Positions 1 to 9,850 of a DNA stretch of 64,000 nucleotides are shown one piece after another; the stretch's first letter is position 1; the number at the start of each line of letters is the position of its first letter. Where the stretch lies: the NCBI RefSeq assembly GCF_000720485.1, contig NZ_JOAX01000018.1:62001-126000 (forward strand), read 5' to 3'. The DNA comes from Streptomyces ochraceiscleroticus (lineage in GTDB: Bacteria; Actinomycetota; Actinomycetes; Streptomycetales; Streptomycetaceae). The notes beneath the pieces are model-generated. The model saw nothing but the letters and a program-made list of their open reading frames with translations. It did not search any database and was not told where the DNA came from. A program made the translations under genes and the position numbers.

Positions 1-1
1 C

Positions 2-760
2 TGGGCCGGACTGCCGCCCGGCGTGCGCGCGGCACTCGCCCCGCCCCGGCGCGCCGCCGCGCTGCGCGCCGCCTGCGCGGCCGGCGCGGTGCTGCTCGCC
101 ACGGGCGCGCTGCTGGTCCTGACCGGCGTGGTGTGGCACGCGGGCGCCGTGCGTCACAGCCTCCTGCACGTCGCCCCGGACTGGCCCGGCCGCGGCACGG
201 TCCTGCTGGTCTGCCTCCTGCTGCTGCCAAACGCGGCCGTCTGGGGCGCCGCGTACGCGCTGGGCCCCGGCTTCACACTCGGCGCCGGCAGCGCGGTCGG
301 CCCGCTCGGCGCCGTCGGCTACCCGGCGGGCCTGCCGCCCTTCCCCCTGCTCGGCGCGGTCCCGCAGGAGGCCGCCGGGTCCCCGCTGACCTGGGCGGCG
401 GCCGTCGGGCCCGTCGCGGCGGGGGCGGCCGCCGCGTGGTACGCGGCGCGGCCCGCGCGCGCCGCGGCGGCCGCGCGCGGGCCCGAGGCCCGGCTGCTGC
501 GCTGGAACCGCCGGGCCACCGCCACGGTCGCGGCGCTCGCGGCACTGATGTGCGGGGCCGGGGCCGCGGTGCTCGCGGGCGCGGCGGGCGGCGCGCTCGG
601 CACCGCCGCGCTCCGGCACGTCGGCCCGAGCTGGTGGCTCACGGGCGCGGCGGCGGCCGGCTGGACGGCGGCCGTCGCCGTACCGGGCGCGCTCGTCCTG
701 CGCGAGTGGCATCTGTGGCGCACGCTCGGCCGCTCGCCGCTGGCGAAGCGCCGCTCGTGA
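2..760 (+). CDS. perM: PerM-like (DUF6350) integral membrane protein, 5' end missing
   Basis: The frame is open from the window edge, so only the C-terminal ~252 residues are present. They are very rich in Ala, Gly and Leu, form at least five hydrophobic stretches, and end in a short basic tail. The gene lies just before purN-purH, separated only by one opposite-strand gene. It is established that the actinobacterial DUF6350 family, which includes mycobacterial PerM (a membrane protein linked to cell division), is encoded immediately before purN-purH. The family assignment here is an inference from hydrophobicity and position, because the N-terminal half is out of view. Another polytopic membrane protein is possible. 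Confidence 0.65.
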   Translation, partial: WAGLPPGVRAALAPPRRAAALRAACAAGAVLLATGALLVLTGVVWHAGAVRHSLLHVAPDWPGRGTVLLVCLLLLPNAAVWGAAYALGPGFTLGAGSAVGPLGAVGYPAGLPPFPLLGAVPQEAAGSPLTWAAAVGPVAAGAAAAWYAARPARAAAAARGPEARLLRWNRRATATVAALAALMCGAGAAVLAGAAGGALGTAALRHVGPSWWLTGAAAAGWTAAVAVPGALVLREWHLWRTLGRSPLAKRRS

Positions 761-782
761 CCCCGCTGGAGGCCCGTGGTTT

Positions 783-1781
783 TTATTCCTGCACGCTCAG
801 GATCGGCCGGAGCTGCTCGGGGAGGAGGTCCTCGCAGGAGTGCTGGGCGGACTGGGTGAGGGCGTCGTTGACGCAGGTGTAGTAGTCCTTGTACACGAGC
901 TGGAGCGTGAAGCCCGCGGCCACGATGCACAGCGCCAGGCACGCCGTGACCAGCCCGCTCACCGCCGCGGTGGTCTGCGGCCGGCTGCTGCCGGAGGCCG
1001 TGGGCGCGCCCGTGTTGCCGGCGGTCGCGTGCGGCGGTCCCGCCGTCGGCGTGGTGTCCTGCTCGTGCGACGGCCTGCCGATCCCGATGTCCGCCGCCGT
1101 GGCCTTCGCGCCCTCCGGCTTCCCCTGGCCCGGCTTGCCCGCGCCCGGCTTGGCGCGCAGCGCGCTGATGCCCCAGTACAGGGCCAGCGCGCCGAGCAGC
1201 AGGGCGATCTCCGGGAGACTGAAGAGCGAGAAGAAGAACGCCCACATGCCCGACAGGAGCGCGTAACGCGCCCGCCGCTGGGCCGGGTCGGTCGGGTCCC
1301 AGCGCAGCCCGGTCTGGCCGGGGCCGCCGGAGCCGCCCGGTCCCTCCGGGCCGCCGCGCCCGGGGCGGCTGCCGAATCCGCCGCTCTGGCGCCCCGGCTG
1401 CCGGCTGCTCCACTGGCTGCCCCAGGCATGCCGGCCGTCGTGCTCGTCGGAGGAACCCCCGGCGTGGTCCCCGGAGTCGCCGGAGTCCCCGGAGGCCCCG
1501 GAGTCCTCGGGGTGTCCCGAGTGCGCGTGGCGGGGCCGCCATTCCCGGTCGGGCGTCCCGGCCGGCGGCGCGGCGAAGGGGTTGTCACGGTCCCGGCCGT
1601 CCTGGCCGCCGGCCCCCGCACCCCGGCCCTCCCCGGAAGCGCCCTCCGGGGAGGACGGCGACGGCTTGCGCTCACGCGGCAGCAGCACCGCCGCCCAGGG
1701 AGCGGTGGCGGGCTGGGGGCACCTCCCAGCGGTAGCTGGGGGCGGGAGAAGGAGGGCCGCCCGGCGGCGTCGGTCCGTCAT
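783..1781 (-). CDS. Proline/glycine-rich membrane protein of unknown function
   Basis: The product is 332 residues if read from the ATG at 1781. About 190 residues are a low-complexity, charged, Gly/Ser/Pro-rich cytoplasmic segment. A hydrophobic hairpin follows (FFFSLFSLPEIALLLGALALYW, two probable membrane passes around residues 180-215), then a linker and one more membrane segment near residue 275 before a Cys-containing C-terminal tail. The gene is convergent with the PerM-like gene and divergent from purN. I recognise no catalytic domain. The first ~30 codons read through a Streptomyces-type palindromic repeat (1713-1745), so the true start may lie downstream, for example at the GTG at 1688. 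The C-terminal two thirds are well supported as coding and the N-terminus is not. Confidence 0.65.
   Translation of the reverse strand: MTDRRRRAALLLPPPATAGRCPQPATAPWAAVLLPRERKPSPSSPEGASGEGRGAGAGGQDGRDRDNPFAAPPAGTPDREWRPRHAHSGHPEDSGASGDSGDSGDHAGGSSDEHDGRHAWGSQWSSRQPGRQSGGFGSRPGRGGPEGPGGSGGPGQTGLRWDPTDPAQRRARYALLSGMWAFFFSLFSLPEIALLLGALALYWGISALRAKPGAGKPGQGKPEGAKATAADIGIGRPSHEQDTTPTAGPPHATAGNTGAPTASGSSRPQTTAAVSGLVTACLALCIVAAGFTLQLVYKDYYTCVNDALTQSAQHSCEDLLPEQLRPILSVQE
1713..1745. repeat. Palindromic extragenic-type repeat
   Basis: CCCAGC-GGTA-GCTGGG (1725-1740) is a perfect hairpin. Its left arm can alternatively pair with CTGGG at 1713-1717, giving two mutually exclusive stems. As I recall, a repeat of this form (CTGGGGGCACCTCCCAGC followed by GGTAGCTGGGGG) is widespread between genes in Streptomyces. 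Only one copy was noticed in this window. It lies inside the 5' end of the opposite-strand open frame, which translates it as a PPPATAGRCPQPATAP-like peptide. Confidence 0.55.
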
Positions 1782-2045
1782 CTGAGGTGCGTCTTCCCCT
1801 TGTCTCGTCCGTTCGCCGTTCCGTCCGTCCGGCGGCGGGTCCACCACGATTCGCGCGCGATCTGCACAGATCACATGCGGTCTTACGCCCGACGCTACCT
1901 TCCGCGTCCGCCCCCGTCCCGTGGGGGCCGCGCGGTGTGCCGGTATCGTTGCTGACGGTCGGCGCCTTCGTAGGGTTCCCCGGATTTCCGGTACCCACGG
2001 CCTTGTACGACCACACAAAGCTCGCGAGACCGAGAAAGAACCGCC

Positions 2046-2705
2046 GTGGCTTCCTCCCCACCCACCGTCCCCGCGCCCGCACGTCCTGGCCGCCCGGCCC
2101 GGATCGTCGTGCTGGTGTCCGGTTCCGGCACCAATCTCCAGGCGCTGCTGGACGCCATCGCCGAGCAGGGCGCGGAGGCGTACGGCGCCGAGATCGTGGC
2201 CGTCGGCGCCGACCGGGAGGCCATCGCCGGCCTGGAGCGCGCCGAGCGCGCCGGGCTGCCGGTCTTCGTCTGCCGGGTCAAGGACCACGCCGACCGCGCC
2301 GCGTGGGACCTGGCCCTCACCGAGGCGACCGCCGCGTACGAGCCGGACCTCGTCGTCTCGGCGGGCTTCATGAAGATCCTGGGCAAGGAGTTCCTGGCCC
2401 GGTACGGCGGCCGCGTGGTGAACACCCACCCGGCGCTGCTGCCCAGCTTTCCCGGTGCCCACGGCGTACGCGACGCGCTCGCGTACGGCGCGAAGGTCAC
2501 CGGCTGCACCGTCCACTTCGTCGACGACGGCGTCGACACCGGTCCGGTCATCGCGCAGGGCGTGGTCGAGGTCCGGGACGAGGACGACGAATCCGCGCTG
2601 CACGAGCGGATCAAGGAAGTCGAGCGTTCGCTGCTCGTCGATGTCGTGGGGCGTCTGGCCCGTAACGGCTACCGCACTGAGGGACGAAAGGTAGTTATCC
2701 CGTGA
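2046..2705 (+). CDS. purN: Phosphoribosylglycinamide formyltransferase
   Basis: PurN transfers the formyl group of 10-formyl-THF to glycinamide ribonucleotide, the third step of de novo purine synthesis. The 219-residue product shows the phosphate-binding SGSGTNL at residues 25-31. The catalytic triad expected for the family is present: Asn126 and His128 in NTHPALLP, and Asp164 in GVDTGP. The start is GTG; the upstream AGAAAG gives only a modest ribosome binding site. About 15 N-terminal residues precede the first conserved strand, so a slightly later start cannot be excluded. The stop overlaps the purH start by four bases (GTGA), indicating translational coupling. FolD, encoded 3 kb downstream, makes precursors of its formyl donor. 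Confidence 0.96.
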   Translation: MASSPPTVPAPARPGRPARIVVLVSGSGTNLQALLDAIAEQGAEAYGAEIVAVGADREAIAGLERAERAGLPVFVCRVKDHADRAAWDLALTEATAAYEPDLVVSAGFMKILGKEFLARYGGRVVNTHPALLPSFPGAHGVRDALAYGAKVTGCTVHFVDDGVDTGPVIAQGVVEVRDEDDESALHERIKEVERSLLVDVVGRLARNGYRTEGRKVVIP

Positions 2706-4270
2706 CCGAGACCGCCGAAGGTACCAAGCGGCCCATCCGCCGCGCGCTGGTCAGCGTCTACGACAAGACCGGGCTGGAAGAGCTGGCGAAGGGGCTGCAC
2801 GCGGCGGGCGTCCAGCTCGTGTCGACCGGCTCCACCGCGAGGAAGATCGCGGCGGCCGGTGTCCCGGTCACCAAGGTCGAGGAGCTGACCGGCTTCCCCG
2901 AGTGCCTGGACGGGCGCGTGAAGACGCTGCACCCGAAGGTGCACGCCGGCATCCTCGCCGACCTCCGCCTGGAGGACCACCGGCAGCAGCTCGCCGACCT
3001 GGGCGTCGAGCCGTTCGACCTGGTGATCGTGAACCTCTACCCGTTCGCCGCGACCGTCGCCTCGGGCGCGACCCCGGACGAGTGCGTCGAGCAGATCGAC
3101 ATCGGCGGCCCGTCGATGGTCCGCGCCGCCGCCAAGAACCACCCGTCGGTGGCCGTCGTCGTCAACCCGCAGCGTTACGAGGACGTGCTCGCCGCCGCCT
3201 CCGAGGGCGGCTTCGACCTCGCCACCCGTAAGCGGCTGGCCGCCGAGGCGTTCCAGCACACCGCTTCGTACGACGTGGCCGTCGCCTCCTGGTTCGCCGA
3301 CGACTACGCGGCCGCGGACGACTCCGGCTTCCCGTCCTTCACCGGCGCCACCTACGCGCGCAAGAACGTCCTGCGGTACGGCGAGAACCCGCACCAGGGT
3401 GCCGCGCTCTACGTGGACGGCAAGGGCGGACTCGCCGACGCCGAGCAGCTCCACGGCAAGGAGATGTCGTACAACAACTTCACGGACACGGACGCCGCGC
3501 GCCGTGCCGCGTACGACCACGCCGAGCCCTGCGTTGCGATCATCAAGCACGCCAACCCCTGCGGCATCGCGATCGGCGCGGACGTCGCCGAGGCGCACCG
3601 CCGCGCCCACGAGTGCGACCCGCTGTCCGCCTTCGGCGGCGTGATCGCCGTCAACCGCCCGGTCAGCAAGGCGATGGCCGAGCAGGTCGCGGAGATCTTC
3701 ACCGAGGTCATCGTGGCGCCGGACTACGAGGACGGCGCGCTGGAGGCCCTCACCAAGAAGAAGAACATCCGCGTGCTGCGCGTGCCCGGCGCCCCGGCGA
3801 ACCCCGTCGAGGTCAAGCCGATCGACGGCGGCGCCCTGCTCCAGGTCACCGACCGCCTCCAGGCCGACGGGGACGACCCGGCGAACTGGACCCTGGCGAC
3901 CGGTGAGGCTCTGTCCGCCGACGAGCTCGCCGAGCTGGCCTTCGCCTGGCGCGCCTCCCGCGCCGTGAAGTCCAACGCGATCCTGCTCGCCAAGGACGGC
4001 GCCACGGTCGGCGTCGGCATGGGCCAGGTCAACCGCGTCGACTCCGCGAAGCTCGCGGTGCAGCGCGCGGGTGAGGAGCGGGCGCGCGGCTCGTACGCCG
4101 CCTCCGACGCGTTCTTCCCCTTCCCCGACGGCCTGGAGGTCCTGACCGAGGCCGGCGTGAAGGCCGTGGCCCAGCCCGGCGGTTCGGTCCGCGACGAGCT
4201 GGTCATCGAGGCCGCGAAGAAGGCGGGCGTGACGATGTACTTCACGGGCACGCGCCACTTCTTCCACTGA
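2702..4270 (+). CDS. purH: Bifunctional AICAR formyltransferase / IMP cyclohydrolase
   Basis: PurH catalyses the last two steps of IMP synthesis. The 522-residue length is normal for the family. The N-terminal ~190 residues are the MGS-like IMP cyclohydrolase domain ([24 protein letters not shown]). The C-terminal part is the AICAR transformylase domain, with LRYGENPHQ, the KHANPCG loop carrying the catalytic Lys-His pair, and [11 protein letters not shown] near the end. The GTG start overlaps the purN stop, so the two genes form one transcription unit. A strong hairpin follows 33 bases after the stop. Confidence 0.97.
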   Translation: MTETAEGTKRPIRRALVSVYDKTGLEELAKGLHAAGVQLVSTGSTARKIAAAGVPVTKVEELTGFPECLDGRVKTLHPKVHAGILADLRLEDHRQQLADLGVEPFDLVIVNLYPFAATVASGATPDECVEQIDIGGPSMVRAAAKNHPSVAVVVNPQRYEDVLAAASEGGFDLATRKRLAAEAFQHTASYDVAVASWFADDYAAADDSGFPSFTGATYARKNVLRYGENPHQGAALYVDGKGGLADAEQLHGKEMSYNNFTDTDAARRAAYDHAEPCVAIIKHANPCGIAIGADVAEAHRRAHECDPLSAFGGVIAVNRPVSKAMAEQVAEIFTEVIVAPDYEDGALEALTKKKNIRVLRVPGAPANPVEVKPIDGGALLQVTDRLQADGDDPANWTLATGEALSADELAELAFAWRASRAVKSNAILLAKDGATVGVGMGQVNRVDSAKLAVQRAGEERARGSYAASDAFFPFPDGLEVLTEAGVKAVAQPGGSVRDELVIEAAKKAGVTMYFTGTRHFFH

Positions 4271-4303
4271 GCCCCGCGCGCGCCTCAGCGCCGCGCGCAC
4301 GAC

Positions 4304-4338
4304 GAAGGCCCCCGTCCACGGTGTGGACGGGGGCCTTC
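4304..4338. terminator. Bidirectional terminator between purH and the RDD gene
   Basis: GAAGGCCCCCGTCCAC and its complement GTGGACGGGGGCCTTC flank a three-base loop, giving a near-perfect 16-bp stem. It lies between two convergent genes and can serve both. There is no U tract, which is common for Streptomyces terminators. Confidence 0.85.
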
Positions 4339-4348
4339 CGCGTGGCGA

Positions 4349-5122
4349 TTACTTCTTGATGACCACGGTGCCGGCGGCACGGTCGTGCCAGCCCTGCAGC
4401 TTGCCGCTGTTGTCGAAGAACGGTGACAGGTAGGTCAGCAGCATGCCGATGTAGCAGATGAACGCGCCGACCATCGGGATGATGTAGCGGATGAAGCCAG
4501 CGCCGACGCCGGGGACGCCGCCGGTGGACTCCTTGACGACCCGCAGGCCGAGCGCCATCTTGCCGAAGGTGGCGCCCTTGATGCCGATCATCAGCCACTC
4601 GTAGAGCAGCATGAAGAGGGCGAAGATGCCCAGGATGCCGAACATGACGGCGACACCGCTGCTGGCCTGCGCGGCGGCCTCGTTCATGCAGGCGTCGTAG
4701 CCCGGGTCCATGTAGCTGCCGCAGTCCTCGGCGGCGTTACCGGCGATGCCGACGACGCTGCCCAGACCCGCGACCATGGCGATCGTCATGATCACACCGA
4801 CGATCACGCCGTCCAGCAGTCGCGCCAGGAAGCGCTGGCCCATCGTCGCGAGCAGCACCGGGCCGCTGACGAGGTTGATGTAGCCGTTGTTGGCCTGGAC
4901 GGAGCTGCCGGCGGGCTGCTGCTGGCCGTACGCGGCCTGCTGGCCGTACGGCTGCTGCGGCGCGCCCGGAGCCTGCTGCGGGTAGCCGTAGCCCTGCTGC
5001 GGCGGGACGCCCTGGGGAGCCTGCTGGGGGTAGCCGTAGCCGGGCTGGCCCTGCGGCTGCTGGGGCGGCTGCTGGCTGTAGGGGTTGTTCGGGTCGCCGG
5101 CGGGGGGCGGAGGGTAACTCAC
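4349..5122 (-). CDS. RDD family membrane protein with Q/P/G/Y-rich N-terminus
   Basis: The product has 257 residues. Residues 1-75 are a repetitive Pro-Gln-Gly-Tyr segment (PYSQQPPQQP, GYGYPQQAP repeats), presumably cytoplasmic and disordered. An RDD domain follows: FLARLLDGVIVGV carries the Arg-Asp pair that names the family, with three to four membrane segments and ATFGKMALGLRVV. The start is GTG with GAAGGA at 5129-5134 six bases upstream. RDD proteins are small polytopic proteins of generally unknown, possibly transport-related, function. Four cysteines or Cys-rich turns between the first two membrane segments (DCGSYMDPGYDAC) could form an external disulfide. The gene is divergent from folD. 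Confidence 0.9.
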   Translation of the reverse strand: MSYPPPPAGDPNNPYSQQPPQQPQGQPGYGYPQQAPQGVPPQQGYGYPQQAPGAPQQPYGQQAAYGQQQPAGSSVQANNGYINLVSGPVLLATMGQRFLARLLDGVIVGVIMTIAMVAGLGSVVGIAGNAAEDCGSYMDPGYDACMNEAAAQASSGVAVMFGILGIFALFMLLYEWLMIGIKGATFGKMALGLRVVKESTGGVPGVGAGFIRYIIPMVGAFICYIGMLLTYLSPFFDNSGKLQGWHDRAAGTVVIKK

Positions 5123-5489
5123 GGAAGCTTCCTTCGGGCGGGGACGTGGCGGGCCGACGGTTACTACGGGAAGCCACCGGACCGCCCCCGCGGCAGCGCC
5201 GCGTGAGCTGTGAAGAGTGCTTGGTGTTCTCCCCCGAGCGTGCTGCCGTCACATTCGGCCCCTCCTGCGACTGCAGCACGTATCGCAACATCGTGAAGTC
5301 CGGATAAAGGCTTTGTCCAGCGGACGAGAGTCCGTAGTCCCCAGGTGATCCCGATATGTGTTGTTCCTGTTACCGAGATTGGACAGCTCTGTGGTCCGCT
5401 CGCGACAACCGTCGTGCTTCTACGCGCGTCGACCTCCGAACCCGGCCCTGATTGGTACCCCGCCCCGGTCATCCGGGAGGATAGGAGCC
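5123..5489. other. Divergent intergenic region before folD
   Basis: This 367-bp stretch has slightly lower GC than its surroundings and should carry the promoters of the RDD gene (leftward) and folD (rightward). I find no convincing riboswitch. In particular, no ZTP (pfl) core of the kind known upstream of one-carbon genes could be recognised by eye. The folD ribosome binding site AGGAG is at 5483-5487. Confidence 0.5.
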
Positions 5490-6344
5490 ATGAGCGCCCA
5501 GATTCTCGATGGCAAGGCCACCGCCGCCGCGATCAAGTCCGACCTGTCCGCCCGCGTGGCGGCGCTGAAGGCGAAGGGTGTCCAGCCGGGTCTGGGCACC
5601 ATCCTCGTCGGCGAGGACCCCGGCAGCCAGAAGTACGTCGCGGGCAAGCACCGCGACTGCGCCGAGATCGGCGTCGCGTCCATCCAGCGCGAGCTGCCGG
5701 CCACCGCGACCCAGGAGGAGATCGAGGCGGCCGTCCGCGAGCTGAACGAGGACCCGGCCTGCACCGGCTACATCGTCCAGCTCCCGCTGCCCAAGGGCAT
5801 CAACGAGAACCGCGTCCTGGAGCTGATCGACCCGGCCAAGGACGCCGACGGCCTGCACCCGACCAACCTCGGCCGTCTGGTGCTCAACGAGGCGGCCCCG
5901 CTGCCCTGTACGCCGAACGGCATCCTGCGGCTGCTGCGCCAGTACGGCGTCGAGATCAAGGGCGCCGAGGTCGTCGTGGTCGGCCGTGGCGTGACCATCG
6001 GCCGCTCGATGCCGCTCCTGCTCACCCGCAAGTCCGAGAACGCCACGGTGACCCAGTGCCACACCGGCACCCGGGACCTCGCCAAGCACCTCAAGGAAGC
6101 CGACATCATCGTGGCGGCGGCCGGCTCGCCGCACCTGATCAAGCCGGAGTACGTCAAGGAGGGCGCGGCCGTCCTGGACGTCGGCGTCAGCCGCGACGAG
6201 AACGGCAAGATCGTCGGCGATGTGCACCCGGGCGTGCGCGAGGTGGCCGGCTGGGTCGCCCCGAACCCGGGTGGCGTCGGCCCCATGACCCGCGCGATGC
6301 TGCTGGTCAACGTCGTCGAGGCCGCCGAGCGCGCGGCCGGCTGA
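5490..6344 (+). CDS. folD: Methylenetetrahydrofolate dehydrogenase / methenyltetrahydrofolate cyclohydrolase
   Basis: FolD interconverts 5,10-methylene-THF, 5,10-methenyl-THF and 10-formyl-THF with NADP, feeding purine and formyl-Met synthesis. The 284-residue product has the substrate motif [12 protein letters not shown] with the family Tyr and Lys, the QLPLPKG loop, the nucleotide fold [18 protein letters not shown], and the C-terminal signature PGGVGPMT. The ATG at 5490 is chosen because AGGAG lies three bases upstream and the family normally begins near this point; the frame is open further upstream. A DUF3017 membrane protein gene follows 47 bases later, probably co-transcribed. Confidence 0.96.
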   Translation: MSAQILDGKATAAAIKSDLSARVAALKAKGVQPGLGTILVGEDPGSQKYVAGKHRDCAEIGVASIQRELPATATQEEIEAAVRELNEDPACTGYIVQLPLPKGINENRVLELIDPAKDADGLHPTNLGRLVLNEAAPLPCTPNGILRLLRQYGVEIKGAEVVVVGRGVTIGRSMPLLLTRKSENATVTQCHTGTRDLAKHLKEADIIVAAAGSPHLIKPEYVKEGAAVLDVGVSRDENGKIVGDVHPGVREVAGWVAPNPGGVGPMTRAMLLVNVVEAAERAAG

Positions 6345-6391
6345 GCCGCGGCGGCCGACGACCGTACGGACGACAGAAGGGCAGCCAGCGC

Positions 6392-6820
6392 ATGAACGCC
6401 GGAGCGCACTCGGACGGGGTGTCCAGGCCGCAGCGCCTCACGCGACGCTTTCCGCTGATCACGAAGGACACCGCGCGGCCGCAGGGCGGCGGCCGCGCCG
6501 CGCCCGGTGACGCGCCGGCGCCGGTCCGCCAGTGGCCGCTGCTCACGGTGATCGGCGGAGTCGCGCTCGGCCTGCTGGTGCTCTCCCTCGACGCTTTCCG
6601 GGCGGGGATCCTGCTGATCGGGCTGTCCCTGCTGGCCGGCGCGGTCCTGCGGCGGGTCCTGCCGTCCGTCGGGATGCTCGCCGTACGGTCGCGCTTCACG
6701 GACATGGCGACGTACGGCGGGCTCGGCTTCGTGATCGTGATGCTGGCGCTCATGATCCAGCCCAAGCCCTGGCTGTCGCTGCCCTTCCTGGACGACATCG
6801 TCCACTTCACGGTGCGCTGA
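6392..6820 (+). CDS. DUF3017 family small membrane protein
   Basis: The product has 142 residues. An N-terminal ~45-residue hydrophilic tail is followed by three hydrophobic segments (WPLLTVIGGVALGLLVLSL; AGILLIGLSLLAGAVL; TYGGLGFVIVMLALMIQ), with basic residues between the second and third (RRVLPSVGMLAVRSR). This layout, and its position right after folD, fits the actinobacterial DUF3017 family, whose function is unknown. The ATG is preceded by a weak GGGCAGC-type ribosome binding site. Co-transcription with folD is inferred from the 47-base gap. Confidence 0.8.
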   Translation: MNAGAHSDGVSRPQRLTRRFPLITKDTARPQGGGRAAPGDAPAPVRQWPLLTVIGGVALGLLVLSLDAFRAGILLIGLSLLAGAVLRRVLPSVGMLAVRSRFTDMATYGGLGFVIVMLALMIQPKPWLSLPFLDDIVHFTVR

Positions 6821-6991
6821 CGGCCGGCTGCCGAACGCGCCCCGGCCGCGAAGGTTCCGTACGTGTACCGCGTGCGGAGGCGCGTGTCCAAAGCGTGAAC
6901 GCTCCCCTGCGTCCTCGTCATGGGAACTGGCATCCTGGCTGCCGGCATCCCAACGGATAGCCGCAGCAGTTCGGGGGGATAGGGGGAGGCA

Positions 6992-8170
6992 ATGCCTCGC
7001 TGGAGGGCGCTACCGGAGGAACTCGATCCGCAAGTGCGGGAGTTCGCCGGGCAGTTACGCAGGCAGGTGGAGCGCAGCGGGCTGAGCATATCGGCCCTTG
7101 CGGACCGCACGGGCTACAGCAAGACGTCGTGGGAGAGGTACCTCAACGGCCGGCTGCTGCCGCCGCAGCGCGCGGTGGTGGCGCTGGCCGAGGTGACGGG
7201 CGCGCACACCGGCCATCTCACGACCATGTGGGAGCTGGCCGAACGGGCCTGGAGCCGTTCGGAGATGCGGCACGACGTCACGATGGAGGCGATCCGGGTC
7301 GCCCAGGCGCGGGCCGCACTCGGCGAGTTCGGCCCGGCGCCGGACGAACCGAAGGGTGGCCTCGGGGACTTGGGCAAGCGGTCGGTGGCCGCCGCCCCGG
7401 CGGCGCCGGCCCCCGAGGCGCCGCCTCTCGACGTGCCCGAGGCGCCTGCCGCAGGGGAAGTGCCCGACGCACCCGGCGCGCCCGAAGCGCCCACCGCGCC
7501 GAGACTCCCGCACCAGCGAGGCGGCGGCTCCCCGGCCCTGGGCGCGCACCCCGCGCCCTCCATACCCCCGACGCCCGCCCCGCCCGTCTCGCCGCCCACA
7601 GCACCGCCCACAGCGCCGCCCGCCGCCGGGCCCGACCCGGAGCGCCGCCGCCGCATCACGATGTTCGTGACCGGCGTCGTCGGGGCGCTGCTGCTGATCG
7701 CCGCTGCCGTGCTGCTGCTCGGTGGCGGGGACGGCGGGCAGCGGGCGGAGCCCGCGCCCGCGCCCACCCACTCGCAGGCGCCCGACCTGCCGGCCGGCGT
7801 GAAGTGCAGCGGCGCCGGCTGCACGGGCAAGGACCCCGAGGAGATGGGCTGCGGCGGCACGCACGCCACGACCCCGTCCCGGGGTGTCATGGGCGGCGCG
7901 CTGATCGAGGTCCGGTACAGCAAGGTCTGCGGTACCGCCTGGGCCCGGCTCACGGGCGGCGCGCAGGGCGACCGCGCCACCGTCACCTCCGGCGGGCGTA
8001 CGGAGGAGGCGAAGGCGGGCCGGGACGGCTCGGCGTACACCGCGATGGTGCAGGTCAGCGGCGCGCCGGAGAAGGTCAGGGCGTGCGGCACGACGAACGC
8101 GGGCTACCAGAGCTGCACCGAACCGGAAGCCGCTCCGGCGACCGGCTCGGCACCGGCCACCGCGTCCTGA
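6992..8170 (+). CDS. Membrane-anchored XRE-type regulator with extracellular DUF2690 domain
   Basis: The 392-residue product has three parts. Residues ~10-75 are a helix-turn-helix domain (LSISALADRTGYSKTSWERY, LPPQRAVVALAEVTG). Residues ~115-215 are a Pro/Ala-rich linker. A single membrane segment near residues 225-245 leads to an external domain with five cysteines (CSGAGCTG, GCGGTHATT, KVCGTAWARL, RACGTTNAGYQSC) typical of DUF2690. A DNA-binding head tethered to a Cys-rich outer domain suggests a one-component envelope sensor, but the ligand and targets are unknown. The ATG is preceded by AGGGGGAGG, a strong ribosome binding site. The gene stands alone, with mdh downstream after 400 bases. 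Confidence 0.85.
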   Translation: MPRWRALPEELDPQVREFAGQLRRQVERSGLSISALADRTGYSKTSWERYLNGRLLPPQRAVVALAEVTGAHTGHLTTMWELAERAWSRSEMRHDVTMEAIRVAQARAALGEFGPAPDEPKGGLGDLGKRSVAAAPAAPAPEAPPLDVPEAPAAGEVPDAPGAPEAPTAPRLPHQRGGGSPALGAHPAPSIPPTPAPPVSPPTAPPTAPPAAGPDPERRRRITMFVTGVVGALLLIAAAVLLLGGGDGGQRAEPAPAPTHSQAPDLPAGVKCSGAGCTGKDPEEMGCGGTHATTPSRGVMGGALIEVRYSKVCGTAWARLTGGAQGDRATVTSGGRTEEAKAGRDGSAYTAMVQVSGAPEKVRACGTTNAGYQSCTEPEAAPATGSAPATAS

Positions 8171-9566
<1,396 letters not shown>

Positions 9567-9590
9567 TCCGTTCCCCCTCGGGGGACGGCG

Positions 9591-9640
9591 CGAGCCCGTA
9601 CCGCTCACTTCACGGTGAGCGGTACGGGCTCGCTGTTTTT
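9591..9640 (+). terminator. Intrinsic terminator of mdh
   Basis: CGAGCCCGTACCGCTCAC (9591-9608) pairs perfectly with GTGAGCGGTACGGGCTCG (9615-9632), giving an 18-bp stem with a six-base loop. It is followed by CTGTTTTT. The real U tract makes it the clearest classical terminator of the window. Confidence 0.95.
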
Positions 9641-9795
9641 CCCCCGGCTCCAGCCGTCTTCGCACCCCGCTGTAGAGGACACCGATCCGCCAAAACGGGA
9701 CAAGCTTGGGTAACTCAACAGTAAATCCGTGACTCCAGTCACCTTCCGTGAAGTTTTGCGCATGAGGACCGCATAAGAGGGGAGGGGTCGATGTT

Positions 9796-9811
9796 GCTGG
9801 TGTGAACCAGC
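9796..9811. promoter_or_regulatory. Inverted repeat in the leader of the betaine operon
   Basis: GCTGGT-GTGA-ACCAGC is a perfect 6-bp inverted repeat, 40 bases before the dehydrogenase start. It could be an operator or a small leader hairpin. No betI-like regulator gene is adjacent. Confidence 0.35.
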
Positions 9812-9850
9812 GGCACCAAACGGCAAGTGCAAGTGGAAGGCTGAGCGGAC

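Noticed and set aside
2669..4300. Long open frame (543 codons) on the minus strand opposite purH
   Set aside because: It is a mirror frame produced by high GC at third positions. Its translation is repetitive Val/Gly/Leu/Arg without any motif, and purH on the other strand is beyond doubt.
5290..5490. Possible ZTP or other one-carbon riboswitch upstream of folD
   Set aside because: No recognisable conserved core could be found by eye. A covariance search would be needed.
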